DNA from: Perca fluviatilis
Lineage: Eukaryota > Chordata > Actinopteri > Perciformes > Percidae
Length of the DNA: 64,000 nucleotides
Assembly (NCBI RefSeq): GCF_010015445.1
Contig: NC_053127.1
Span: 30,165,715-30,229,714, forward strand
Reading direction: 5' to 3'
The notes under the pieces: model-generated
What the model saw: the letters and a program-made list of their open reading frames with translations, nothing else
Databases searched by the model: none
What the model was told of the DNA's origin: nothing
In this document: in pieces, positions 52,801 through 63,086 of the stretch
How positions within the stretch are numbered: position 1 is the stretch's first letter
How the letters are laid out: every line of letters starts with the position of its first letter
Program-made: the position numbers and the translations under genes

Positions 52801-55800
52801 ATAAAGTGAAATTTTCATGCCATGGGACCTTTAAAGAAACTTTAAAAGCCACCCGCCAGGCTGAAGCAATCAACGTAGGGGAAGCACTGACGCTCATACA
52901 CACAGGCATCAGCGTCACACGTTCATTTAACGACGCCAGCGAAGCGGGAGCCTAATGATTTGGCAAAAGCACTCGTGTTGCAGACTGTGTGTGGCTGCTC
53001 CAGACGAGCAACAGTGAGTGTCCTTGACGTGAAGCATTTCTTCTGGTTATCTGTAGAGTGGCCTATAGCTGAGGGACGCATGATATGTCATATGATGTAT
53101 GCCATTTTTAACATACATCACATGCCATTTAGTGGAGCTTTTTTATCCTCAGTGGCTCACTCAGCCACAGCTGCCGGCTGTTGACACTGAAGCGTAAAGT
53201 ACGATGTGGATGCGCTAAACATAGAATTTATTCTTATAAAAGTGTCTGGTATGTCTGTTTAAACAAACAGATGATCAGCGGTTGAAATTATATGCAATCA
53301 AGTTTTTATATGAACAGAGAAACTTCCGCAACCACACTATTCATGCTCCGAATTTGCCTCCAGCGCCAATGCAATTCAAAACTAAATAGTAAAGCCTGAG
53401 ATACACTCTGTCAATCTCTGCAACCCAGTTACGGAACATTGTGCCATATTTCTCTGATATTGGTTAGCCAGATCTCAGCCTGAGTCAGACCCCCAGACAA
53501 ATGGGCTCCATGCTGCCCACCAACTTCTCACAGAGCACAAACCAGCAGGCGGCACGTAACACTGTCCCAACAAAAGCACTGGAGCTCAACAGTGTAAATA
53601 AGCCTTTATCTCTGGGGGACTATTTTACCCATTTGCTTGGCCCTCTCCAATCGATATCAGCTGGAGTGCACTCAGTCCTAAGAATAACGGCATTAGTCAT
53701 TAGATAGTGGGACAACCACTCCAGTCTTTTCAGTGGCCTTTTCAGTGACACATGCTCAGACAGGCCACAGACAGAGCACTCTCAGGGGCCGCTGCGCGTT
53801 ATCAGCCAGCCTGCAAACTAAACGGTGCCAACAGGCAGGATGCCACTTCACTAGAGTCAACATCCTGAATGACCAGACATTCAGGATCGGCCATTTCCTA
53901 TTTGTCAGCTGTGTGGGTCTGTCACAGAGAACTATCACGATGGCCAAATATCCCCCCCCCCCTTCTTCTTTTCTCATGCACGCTCACAGTCAATACACAA
54001 TGATCTCACCTGTCCTGTGTGCCAACAGAGCCCTGTTTGTCATTCTTAGCACAGAAGTCTGGGGAGCTCTGCAGGTAGACCAGCTCGTTCTCCCTCACCG
54101 GCCGGATGTCGATGTCTTTGGGCACCAGCTGCTTGCGTGTCCCCATGGGCCGGTGGACAACTTTGGTGGCAGACAGATACTTGGTCTTCAGGTCCATGGC
54201 GATCTCCCTCAGGTCCTGCAGGCCTCTCCAGCAGGTCCTTATGGAGCAGGAGCCGGACACACCGTGACATTTACACTTCATCACCAGCGCGTCTCTCAGC
54301 GCCTGGACATGAGGACAGGGGACACGGACGTTAGATAGGGCTCAATCTTTGTGGGATTGACATCCATACAAAATAACGTACAGTACAAGTCAAGGTAAAA
54401 AGGCCTTTGTTTATTCTGCTCCCTTTACATGGAATTTGCTGCAGAACAACTTAAAACTTAGTAAATTGATTCCTTTGAGTGTTTTTAAGTTAAGAATGAG
54501 GTGTTTTGAGTTGAACTCGCTCACATGTTAATGTTTTTAATTGAGATTTCATTCTAAGTGCATAATTGGCTTTCAAACTGTTTCTATTAATTTATTTGTC
54601 TTTATTTTCATGTTTTTTTGTGTCTTTGTACGTATGTAATGATGTGATGTAATTCAGCTGCCTATCTTGGCCAGGTCTCCCTTGCAAAAGAGATTTTTAA
54701 TCTCAATGGGCTTCTCCTGGTTAAAGAAAGGATAAATAAAAAAAAAAAATATATATATATATATACAATTACACAATTACATTTGCAATTTAAATGATAG
54801 TGTCCATTTCAAACTTTCAAACTAGTGCATTTTTTCACTTAGAGTTTTAAGGCGAGCAAAAAAAGATGGCCACATTGCTTACTTGTCTTCCGACTTCACT
54901 GTTGTGTAGGTGCATCAGTTTGTTGGCATGGGAGCCTGCGCGTTTCATCTTCATGGGCGCATCAGAGAACTTGGAGCCCATGATCAAACCGTAGTGCAGG
55001 TTGTCGGCGCAGCCACCCCAGCGGTAGCCAGGCTCGGGGATCTCCGCAGGAATAGGACCGCACGAGCACAGCCGCAAATCTCCAGACGTGCACGCCCGTG
55101 CTATGGTGTGGCTGATGGTTGCTGCGGACAGGGCGTACACAAATGCAGCCTCTCTTGTTCCTGTCGAAACAGAAGAAGAAACACAAATGATACAAGTGAA
55201 CTGACAATGCATACATCAAAGGCATTCAAAGATTTTTTTTTTCTCTAGAGTTCAATGCAAACATGCAAGCACAACTTATAGTCAGCGGTCACTAGCAGTT
55301 TTTAGGGCTGCAAATGCAACGATTATTTCATTATCAATTGCTTTCTCTATTTACAGAGTACTCTTTTGGTCTATTGAATGTCAGAATATAGTGAAGTTTC
55401 CTAAAGCCCAAGGTGACGTCATCAGATGTCTTGATTTGTCCAACCAATAATCCAAAACTCAAGTTTGCTATCACACAAGACAGAGAAAAATATCAAATCC
55501 TTACAATTTACAAGCTGGGACTAGTGACTGTTTGGCATTGTTGCTTGAAAAATTACTTTAACAATGAATCGTTTATTTAAAATACTTTCAGATTGTTTTT
55601 CTGATGATTGATTAATCGACTAATCGTTTCAGTTCTACAGTAGTAGTTATTGGTAGCAAAGCACCTGTATATTCAGAAATGTAATACATTAAATAATATT
55701 TACTCAACATGGGGAGCTGCCAGTACAGAGTGCGAATATTTTGTCTCATTTAGGTTATTTGGATGTGTACTCTACGCTGGTTTATCATTTGTCACAATGT

Positions 55801-58800
55801 ATGCTAAAGTGTTAGCATGAAGCGTGTAACTGTCAGTTTGAATTCATGTTGGTTCCAATGATGAAAAGTTATTACGGCAAATAATAAAACCGTAAATCAA
55901 AACGTTCTCAAACGTTCTCTTGTGTTGTATAATGGACTTCTCTGCTATCCATCTGTCCTGTTTCCCTCTCAGTGTTCCACCGTGTGCACAAGATGAAACC
56001 ATCAAACATAGTCCATCACTGCTCCTGCTGTAACGCAGAGTGAGCTCTGATGTAATTGGCGGTGATGTGCGTACACGCAAAGCAAGCACATATGGTAAAG
56101 GCCGGGAAGCAATTGGAAGTAAGGGAAGAAATCATGGATGACCGTGGGCTGCTTAGATCAAAGCCATCCCTGGACAGAGATGAGCCATTTCCTGTTCGGT
56201 GCAGACTGTTCATTTGGCAAATGGCAGCCATGTCCTTTGTGGGGAGCACTGCACAGCCCCACCCCCACCCCCTCCCAACCCACAACCTTAGCACACTCAA
56301 ACTCCTTTTTGGCCAGAGAAAGTCAGACTGCAACGCAAACAGGCGGGCACTCATAATGCTGTAACGCATGTTGTGTGTGGGGGTCGTCTCAAATAACAGC
56401 GTCAGTAAAAGGGACCGGTGAAGGCTTCTCCGGAATAAATTATGGAATTATTTGGCTGGCAAGCAAAAGAAGTGGAAAGATGAGGCAACGTATCCTCAGT
56501 CAATTTTGAAAAGAACATGACAACATGACAGAACAGACAAGACACATCTATTGTGGCGTCTGAGCACAGACACCATTAGAGGGCTGAGGATCGCTTCACC
56601 AGTTACTGTAAACTCAACAGCAATAAACGCAGCACACTTCATGACCTCGGTTTTAGATATTCATTGAACGGCAAGCATGACTATAAACACCACATTCTTG
56701 AGGGTGAAAAAAAAAAAAAAAAAAAACTTGGAGCGGCTCTTTGGAAAACTAAAGCATCCGCGCTGTCATCCCAAAGCGCTTATGGTCCATTACCTCGGTC
56801 GAGGTCTGGCCGATACTTCGGAGCATCGAGGGGGATGTCGATGGACGAGCAGTTCCAACGCATGTCAGAGAAGGTCTTCTGACACGTTTTCTTGACTTCG
56901 CGGGCAGCGGTGATGATGGTTTGCATGAGCTCCAGGTTGCTGCGGCACAGCTGAGCCTGGGAGGACACGAGGCCGTGCAGCAGCTTACAGTGTTGGGTCT
57001 GGTTGATGTGTAAAGATGAAGGGGCGTGTGATATCGACGCCGGGGGGGGGTAAACACAAACAAGACGTATTGGTCAGTATGCATTATATAATACACTAGC
57101 GCTGCAAAGATGAATCGATTAGTTGTCGATTCATCGGTTTGAATCATTTTTCATGAAAAATAAGTCAAACATTGTCTGATTCCAGCTTCTCAAAACAAGA
57201 CAGGTGAGAATGTCATTTTGGGATTTGGGGAAACACTGGTCGACATTTTCCATTCCATTTTCTGGCATTTTAACCCTCCCGTTGTCCTCGGGTCAAATTT
57301 GACCCATGGATATTCAAAACGTTTCTATTTCAGACATTTGGGTTTCTTTCAACCAAATTGTCAAAAAAATAACGTGGATCGAGACCGCAGAGGGTTGGGG
57401 GGGTGGGAGAGGTTTTTTGTTCTTGTTCAATTTGTGTTTCTCTGTTCTGTATGTGTAATGATAAAAAAACAATAGAAAAATTGATCTGAAAAAATAAAAA
57501 AATAACGTGGATGGTTCCATACAACCATTACTCTTCACAAGTAAAATAAAAGATCAGCTCAGTACTTTCATTCAATGTGGGTGTTTTATTCAATTTTATA
57601 GCATATGGAGATTTTTTTTTTTTAGAAAAGAACGTTGAAAAGAGTGACAAAAATGTCAGAAATAGCTTCAAAAATGTGGGGGAAAAACAACAACAAAACG
57701 TCAAAAAAAAAAACGCAGGAAAAATGTGACAAAAACATGGGTAAGAAGTGGCAAAAAAAACGTATAAAAAAACCTTTGGGGAAAAGCGACAGAAGTGTTG
57801 AAAAAGACGACCACAACACTGAAAAAAAGAAGTAAAGTTTGACCCAGAAAAACGAAAAGCTGCAAGGTCGACGGGAAGACAACACAAGGGTTAAAGACCA
57901 AACGCCTATTCGATTAACCGAGAAAATCATGAATCGACGATGAAAATTATCGCCCGCTGCGGCCCTGCAATACATATTGCAGGCGATGACAATGTGATGA
58001 TTGCTTAATCTGTTTTTTTAGTTTCATGAGTTTTAAAAGGATCAGGTTTATGGGAATACCAATGCTGTGAGTTTTAGTTACCGCGGTGTGTTAGTGATTT
58101 CAGTTTCTTGTGTACACCCATTTCAACCTCTGAGACACATCACAAACGCAAAACAATTGAAAAATTGAAACAGATAATGCTTCAGGCAGGGAAATGGTTT
58201 GGCATGCGTTGCAATGCAGAGAAGAACTATCTTATCACAGTGAAAACCCCGAAGGAAAGTCAGCCGAGGATGCATGAAATATAAGTGACACGTTTTGGCA
58301 CAGGGTTTTTCTTTTGTTAAAGCACAGAAGAGGCCTCAAGATATTCCAAAAAAAAAAAAAAAAAAAAAAACACTGAATTCAGATCAACGGTCAGATGAAA
58401 AACTACACAGATTTGAATATTCCACCACAGAAGGTGTCGTCCTCTATGGCCTCAGTTTGACGTGAGTCCTCTGTTTACAGACTATTAACATTTGATTGAA
58501 ACACTGTAAACAGGTTGAGAATTGACTTTAAGAGAGAAACCACAGGCGGAGCAGGTTAGCTCTGATCTCTGCTTTCTGTGTCTCGATCTCTGCTGAGAGT
58601 GCGTGAGAACCGGGCAGCGCCGCCTGCACCTTGGCCTGTTTTGCATTAGGGGGCCGAGGGGGCCGCCGCTCTGTGCCCAATGATAAGCTGTGACTCCGCC
58701 GGGCTGGGGGTAACCCGGCACTCGCAGGTGTTTACAGCCGCATCTGTTTTGCATTGCACCGCTGCGCATTATCAGGACTGTAAGAGAGCTTAGATTTAGC

Positions 58801-59801
58801 ACATGCCATCCCAGCTCTCATGGGCACATCTGCTTAAGTCGTCCCACTGTGAGTGTAACAAGCCCTCGCTCCGATAAGAAGCCATGGATACTTTGGGTCG
58901 AGCCAACGCTGAAAGTTGTGTTTTAAGGCGCAGGGGGATAAACAGAGCCCCGCAAATTGTGAAGAAAAACCTCAAAGCCTTTATGAGAATACCAAACAAT
59001 CAATCGGAACGTAAACAAATTCAAAAAATAGCAACGTGGAAATTTTATGGACTTTCCAAAAAATGATTGCGAAAATGATTGTTTACTTTTACTCGAGCAT
59101 AAAAGCTGCGTGGTGCTCAGGACGAGCAATCCACATTTGTGTCAACAGTTAGGCCACTGCAGCTTGCCTCTTCCGCACGCTACTTTTACACAAATTGAGG
59201 CCTAACTAGACTACACACACACACACTGGCAATGTCTGCGCCGCCACGACGCACCGTCATCACCGTCTTAGTCTCTATTCTTATCTTCTTATGATACGGC
59301 AGGGGAAGGGGGTGCATTTCATCTGAGATCTTAGGACTGAAACACATACGCCTTCTCCTTTTACTGAAGCCGCAATAGAGTTAATAAAACAAAAAGGGGT
59401 TTCTGTTGATAACTTGAAGAACTGCCAGCTAATCTACTGTCCCCTTCACCAGATACACATGCACAGAACACGTAGCCTCTCTCTTGATCAGGAGCAACTT
59501 GAGGAATGTTGGGGGCCCATTGCAAAGCTGCCACAGGCCCTCCACTCCATAAAACACTGAAACGTGCAAAAAAAAAGAAAAGAAAAAGAAAAACGAGGCG
59601 CACAATATATCTTGCATCTTCATGACGTCACCCGTGTGGACACTGTTTGACCGTAAGGCATGTGTAATGATGGCGAAAGGCCTAAGGAATGAGATGGCGC
59701 CCCTCCTGAGAATACTCACAGCCATTTGATGCCCGAGCAGACCTGCACAGCAGCACAGCCGTGAGCACACCCAGAGGCAGGACATGAGAGCCGCTCCTCA
59801 T
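49669..59801 (-). CDS. wnt11: wnt11, secreted Wnt ligand (5 coding exons, spliced)
   Basis: This gene encodes a secreted, lipid-modified, cysteine-rich ligand. In vertebrates Wnt11 acts mainly through Frizzled receptors in non-canonical (planar polarity, convergent extension) signalling and in heart and kidney development. Coding exons read on the minus strand: 59801-59720, 57038-56794, 55160-54883, 54302-54010, 49843-49669. If one missing base is allowed in exon 1, the product is about 357 residues, against 354 for human WNT11. Visible signatures are GIKWL after the signal peptide, [36 protein letters not shown], the acylation motif CHGVSGSC (serine near 218), and a C-terminal domain ending VERYVCK. 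N-glycosylation sequons are NQT, NCS and NKT. From remembered family sequences it resembles fish wnt11 (formerly wnt11r) more than the silberblick paralogue wnt11f2. Donors for exons 1 to 4 are canonical GT. Acceptors before exons 3, 4 and 5 are canonical AG, but the one before exon 2 is not. Confidence 0.95.
51813..52367. mobile_element. DNA element with long inverted ends, copy 2 (wnt11 intron 4)
   Basis: The ends form a 28-bp inverted repeat with one mismatch: CCGCAATTTCCACCAAGTGC on the left, and its complement via gcagttggtggaaattgcgg on the right. It is 555 bp and has the same body as copy 1 at 10803-11426 but without the tandem expansion. No clear target duplication. Confidence 0.8.
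52567..52810. repeat. Interspersed repeat with short palindrome
   Basis: gggtgggccaaattctctgg, ggcaaagcagagaaagggga, tccagatcggcccatctgag, gggggaccataggcaggctg and attttcatgccatgggacct are strings I associate with a widespread percomorph repeat. It contains a perfect palindrome ctccttatga-cc-tcataaggag at 52634-52655. Confidence 0.5.
54010..54302 (-). CDS. wnt11: wnt11 coding exon 4 (acylation motif)
   Basis: Acceptor catgtccag at 54303 and donor acag|gtgaga at 54010. It encodes [20 protein letters not shown], then [53 protein letters not shown], and [18 protein letters not shown]. The first serine of GVSGSC is the residue that Porcupine modifies with palmitoleate in Wnts. The frame is intact. 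A 201-codon open frame on the opposite strand over this exon is only its shadow. Confidence 0.97.
54385..54760 (+). mobile_element. LINE 3' end in wnt11 intron 3
   Basis: The plus-strand frame reads [20 protein letters not shown] then [20 protein letters not shown], the WN.L...LK...LIPL..FK pattern at a LINE protein's end. The tail is cttggccaggtctcccttgc aaaagagatttttaatctca atgggcttctcctggttaaa ... aataaaaaaa and an AT run. It is 5'-truncated and inserted antisense to wnt11. Confidence 0.75.
54883..55160 (-). CDS. wnt11: wnt11 coding exon 3
   Basis: Acceptor gtttcgacag at 55161-55170 and donor caa|gtaagc at 54883. It encodes 92 codons plus the completion of a glycine: [76 protein letters not shown]. 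The cysteine pattern is that of Wnt11, and the reading frame is intact and continuous with exons 2 and 4. Confidence 0.95.
55304..55634. mobile_element. hAT-like MITE (AGGGCTGCAA...) in wnt11 intron 2
   Basis: It begins agggctgcaaatgcaacgat tatttcattatcaatt and ends gattgattaatcgactaatc gtttcagttct, the standard ends of a very common fish MITE. An internal atatagtgaagtttcctaaa gcccaaggtgacgtcatcag segment also matches. Confidence 0.7.
56707..56726. repeat. Poly(A) run
   Basis: About 20 A residues, shortly below coding exon 2 on the minus strand. Confidence 0.9.
56794..57038 (-). CDS. wnt11: wnt11 coding exon 2
   Basis: About 81 codons, from [13 protein letters not shown] through [27 protein letters not shown] and [11 protein letters not shown]. 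The donor is canonical, cgag|gtaatg at 56794. The segment [13 protein letters not shown] aligns with the SKTPSALALNQ part of mammalian Wnt11, so the exon should begin at about 57038. There the sequence reads nine C then GGCGTCG on the minus strand, with no AG. A usable AG lies at 57000-56999 (catcaaccag|ACC), which would start the exon at 56998 and drop the first 13 residues. The start is therefore uncertain and the end is firm. Confidence 0.8.
57096..57968. mobile_element. Second copy of the same MITE, split by a piggyBac-like MITE
   Basis: The left part (57096-57273: gcgctgcaaagatgaatcga ttagttgtcgattcat ... ctggcatttt) and right part (57891-57968: agaccaaacgcctattcgat taaccgagaaaatcatgaat ... 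gcggccctgc) join at a TTAA to rebuild a normal copy. It lies in wnt11 intron 1 just beyond exon 2. Confidence 0.7.
57274..57890. mobile_element. piggyBac-like MITE with TTAA duplication
   Basis: Flanked by TTAA at 57270-57273 and 57891-57894. Ends ccctcccgttgtcctcgggt and gggaagacaacacaaggg are inverted (CCCTYSYGTTGTC). The ggtcaaatttgaccc / agtttgacccag subterminal motifs are typical of a well-known fish element. The interior after 57600 is an A-rich degenerate repeat of aaaatgtgacaaaaa. Confidence 0.8.
57969..59719. other. Remainder of wnt11 intron 1
   Basis: Intronic sequence with a poly(A) run and no recognisable exon. A GC-rich block at 58600-58760 was examined as a possible exon but shows no homology I recognise. 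Confidence 0.5.
58349..58371. repeat. Poly(A) run
   Basis: About 22 A residues inside wnt11 intron 1. Confidence 0.9.
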
Positions 59802-59913
59802 GGTTGGACAGAGGCTCCGGGCTCACAACAGGACACAAATACGTTGGGGCTGTTGGGCTTCCTGGCTCCGACTCAAAAGTCAACTGTCATGGCACGGCCT
59901 CCTCTTCTAATCC
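59720..59913 (-). CDS. wnt11: wnt11 exon with start codon and signal peptide
   Basis: The acceptor tttattacag precedes 59913, and 112 bases of leader lead to ATG at 59801-59799 in a good context (ccaaccATGA). An in-frame TGA lies upstream of the ATG. The frame opens [19 protein letters not shown], a convincing signal peptide with a hydrophobic core. The conserved GIKWL that should follow is present just before the donor (ggct|gtgagt at 59720), but in another frame. The coding part is 82 bases; human WNT11 has 28 codons up to this point, so 83 bases would fit. One base is therefore probably missing near 59738-59750. Confidence 0.75.
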
Positions 59914-59959
59914 CTGTAATAAACAACATATAAATATACATGCACGTAAATAATCACCA

Positions 59960-60165
59960 ATTCAATTGTGTTTATAGTGTCAAATCACAACAGGAGTTAT
60001 CTCAGCACACTTTACAGATAGAGTAGGTCTAGACCCACACTATAATTTACAGAGACCCAACAATCTCCTCCCAGAAACCTGGGACAGACCCTGACTCTTG
60101 GTGGGCGGCCTTCTGCCGCTGCTGGCTGGGACACAGAGACACTGATACAGATATGGAGAAATATG
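59960..60165 (-). mobile_element. Teleost interspersed repeat copy in wnt11 leader intron
   Basis: caattcaattgtgtttatag, gagttatctcagcacacttt, acagatagagtaggtctaga, atttacagagacccaacaat and ggtgggcggccttctgccgc parallel the copy at 40155-40450. Confidence 0.65.
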
Positions 60166-61506
60166 ATTTATAATAATTATAGCAGTTGGTCATATCAATG
60201 TCAATGACTTGTGAATGCAGATTTTAAAGTTTTTCTAGATGCGTTGATTCATACTGTTTCAAGAACCACTGTGAAATAATCATTTAAAAAAAAAAAAATC
60301 TGATGACTATTATTTTAGTTCTCCGTCAGAAATCTCAGACATCACGCACACATTTAAATAAAGAATAACTACACGAGAGGAAGAAAAAAAATAAAATGGA
60401 ACTGAGCAAAACTGTTTGCAAGAAATACTCTGCAGACAGCCCGCTAACACTACTGTAAGCACACTGGTAATAGTCAGCCTCCTTCTACATGCTTAATTCT
60501 ATTTACACAAGAAACGAGGACAATACATTGTTATCCGAATCCCAATCAGAAAAGCTGCGAAGGCTTAAAGACAAAGGAGAGCCTAAAGACAAAGACATCT
60601 CTTCCATTTTCAAGAAGGGACCAGTGCTGTGTCTGGGCTACGGATTGTGGGTCAATGGGCACTAACTCTGACTTTTCTTAGTGCCTTGATTATTTCCATA
60701 ATAGAGTCATGATCTCATATCTGAGCGTTACGTCGGATTATTAGTGTCCCATTGTTTGGCGCTGAAGGTTAAAATAATTCTGTTCTACACAATCACATGA
60801 GCTTTCGCTAAACTTTAAGCCGGAAGCATTCAGACAAAGGAGTCCTATTCCCGGTTCTATTGCACCGATTCTGAAGTCTCTAGTAGCCGAGCTTTTAATT
60901 CAGTTACAGTTGTCACCTCTGCTCCACTTGGAACAATGTGAAGGATTTGGGCTGGATTGACAGCAGCGGGATCAAAGCCCAGATCAGCGCAGTAATCTTC
61001 AGTCAGCGCATCAGGAACATTATCTGATATAGCTGCGAGCTGTCGATAAGCAATCTCTTTGAAGAGAGCTTAAACTGAGCGCAGTCAAACCGAATAATGG
61101 GCCTTTTTTTCTTCTTCTTCTTCTTTTTTTAAAAAGCGCCAGTTTCGCTGCTCGTCGCTGATTGGCGGAGACGCGGTCGAAACTGTGCCATTAATTATTG
61201 AAATGAGCCCACTGAAACTCATTTCACTCGGCCAACTACTTTCCAAGCACTGACCTGTAGGCTAAAATATGCCTAATTTAAAAAAAAACAAAAACAACAA
61301 CAACTAAAAATATATTTAGCCTTTAGTTATTATTACTGAGTAAAAAAACGAACTATTTCCAGTCTTCGTTCGCCGCTTATTGGTGTTACAGGTCTATCTG
61401 TTTAAATTGGCCTATAAATCCCTGTTTAAATTTACATTTGGCCGAAGCGGGCTGAATGGCAGCTCCTGTTTCCCCACTTGGAAGATAAAGGCTGATAGGG
61501 TCACAC

Positions 61507-61507
61507 T

Positions 61508-61539
<32 letters not shown>

Positions 61540-61560
61540 CGCACTCACACACACACACAC
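61507..61560. repeat. CA-rich microsatellite
   Basis: Interrupted CA/CG-A dinucleotides. Confidence 0.85.
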
Positions 61561-61699
61561 CATGTGATGTGTGTCTCTCACACCGAGCCGAGATAAGCTA
61601 GGGCAAGGCACACCAAGTGAACCATTCATCATATTTCCCGACGATCGTGGGGATCTAATTAGCGGAAATTAACCAACAAAGTCGGACAAGGATAGTTCC

Positions 61700-61727
61700 A
61701 ATAATAATAATAATAATAATAATAATA
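61700..61727. repeat. AAT microsatellite
   Basis: About nine aat/ata triplets. Confidence 0.9.
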
Positions 61728-62103
61728 GTAGGTAATGCCGTTAGCCAATCTGCTTGGGTAGACAGATGAGGAGAGACTCCAAAGTCACTTTAAAGACACA
61801 AGTCTTAGGAAGCAGGTTGCACCGAAGTGGAACAAATTAAATAAAATAAAAAAAAATAAAAAAAAAATAAGCATGAATCTTTGGAAATGAAAGTGGGATC
61901 ATACAGCGAAGGCAGCTCACCCCGGTTTCCCCTATCTTAAATCTTTGTTATAAATCATCCCCACCATTTTTTCAGCAGATAAAAAAAAACAACAGACAAT
62001 TCAGTTTCTAATCATCCTAAACGTGTGCGCGCACAGACACATCGGCGTTATAGAGCACGCAGTAACATAAAACTGTTCCTCTAGACGAACTAGTTGAACT
62101 CAC

Positions 62104-62412
62104 CTTTGCCGTGACTCTCGGCTCTCCACGTTGAACAACAACAACAACAAAAAACGGACAAGAAAGAAGAAAAATAAAGTCTGCAGTCGGAATATCCTTT
62201 CAGAGCGGTGTCTGTCTCGGTATCAGCCAGATGCGGGGGTAAAATCCAGCATGGGGTGGTAGAATAGCTCCGGACAGGTACGCATGGTGTGTGTAGCCTA
62301 TCGCAGCGGTGTCGTTGAGTGTGTGAGCGTGTGTGTGTGTGAGTGGGACAGACACACACAGAGAGAGAGAGAGAGGGAGAGAGAGGGAGAGGTCCGAGGA
62401 GAGGAGAGAGAG
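62104..62412 (-). other. wnt11: wnt11 putative 5' untranslated exon
   Basis: On the minus strand this segment ends in a strong donor, AAG|gtgagt, with the exon edge at 62104. It begins about 30 bases after a TTTAAA box at 62438-62443. It is pyrimidine-rich near its start (CT runs, seen as GA on the plus strand at 62359-62420) and contains a 20-codon upstream open frame. The acceptor at 59914-59923 (tttattacag) would join it to the exon with the Wnt11 start codon. The start at 62412 is estimated from the TATA-like box and was not observed. No transcript evidence is available here. Confidence 0.55.
62223..62285 (-). promoter_or_regulatory. Upstream open reading frame in the wnt11 leader
   Basis: An ATG at 62285-62283 in an acceptable context (acaccATGC) opens a 20-codon frame that stops at TGA 62225-62223, entirely within the putative untranslated exon. 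Such frames can lower translation of the main frame. Nothing here shows that it is used. Confidence 0.35.
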
Positions 62413-62437
62413 TGAGACTGAGTGGGACAGACTCGGC

Positions 62438-62443
62438 TTTAAA
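62438..62443 (-). promoter_or_regulatory. TATA-like box of wnt11
   Basis: TTTAAA on the minus strand, followed by CT-rich initiator-like sequence 20 to 40 bases downstream and then by the putative untranslated exon with a good donor. The position fits a core promoter, but the motif is short and the assignment rests on context. Confidence 0.4.
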
Positions 62444-62550
62444 TCCCCGCTGCCCCGCTTTGATCTCACTGCTGATGTCAGACCTGCATTAGCATATAGA
62501 GGCTAGCTTAGCACGCTGCACCGGGACACTCGGACATAATACGATATCAT

Positions 62551-63086
62551 CAGCGGTGGAATGTAACCAAGTACATTTACTCGAGTACTGTAGCCTACTG
62601 AAGTCCAAATGTTGGGGTACTTGTAGCCTACTTTTCGTGCCACTTTCTGCTTCTACTCCGCTACATTTCAGAGAGAAATATTGGACTTTTTACTCCACTA
62701 CATTCATCTGTTACAGCTTTAGTTACTAGTTGAGATTTCTGCACACGGAACATGTAGTTTATAAAACACAATATGATATTAAAAATTAAACTTCCCAACA
62801 ATATGACGGCCTACAAGTCCAGCTGAGACGATTCGTCGATTAATCACTTAGTTGATTGACAGAACGGTTTTGGTCGTTTCCAGTTTCTAAAATGAGAGGG
62901 TTTTTCTGCATTGAGTAGCCTACGTTCACTTAAAATATTTTTTTTCTTCTGATGATAATCATACACTTTTACTTAAGTAACATCTTCCATGCGGGGCTTT
63001 TGCTTAGTAATAGAGTATTTTTTACTGTGTGGTATTAGTACTTTTACTGAAGTAGGCTAAAGGATCAGGATACTTCCCCTCCACTG
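62551..63086. mobile_element. hAT-like MITE next to the wnt11 promoter
   Basis: cagcggtggaatgtaaccaa at the left and cttcccctccactg at the right are decayed forms of the CAGTGGTGGAA ends at 33849-35288. The body (cgctacatttcagagagaaa tattggactttttactccac tacattcatctgttacagct) is that family in inverted orientation. It starts about 110 bases upstream of the TATA-like box. Confidence 0.7.

Larger units (their letters stand above)
60166..62103. other. wnt11 leader intron, remaining sequence
   Basis: Intron between the untranslated exon and the start-codon exon. It contains a TTC run near 61110, CA runs at 61507-61560 and an AAT run at 61700-61727. No exon is recognised. Confidence 0.5.

Noticed and set aside
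53733..54338. 201-codon plus-strand open frame
   Set aside because: It covers wnt11 exon 4 on the opposite strand; the minus strand carries the clear Wnt11 protein with matching splice sites.
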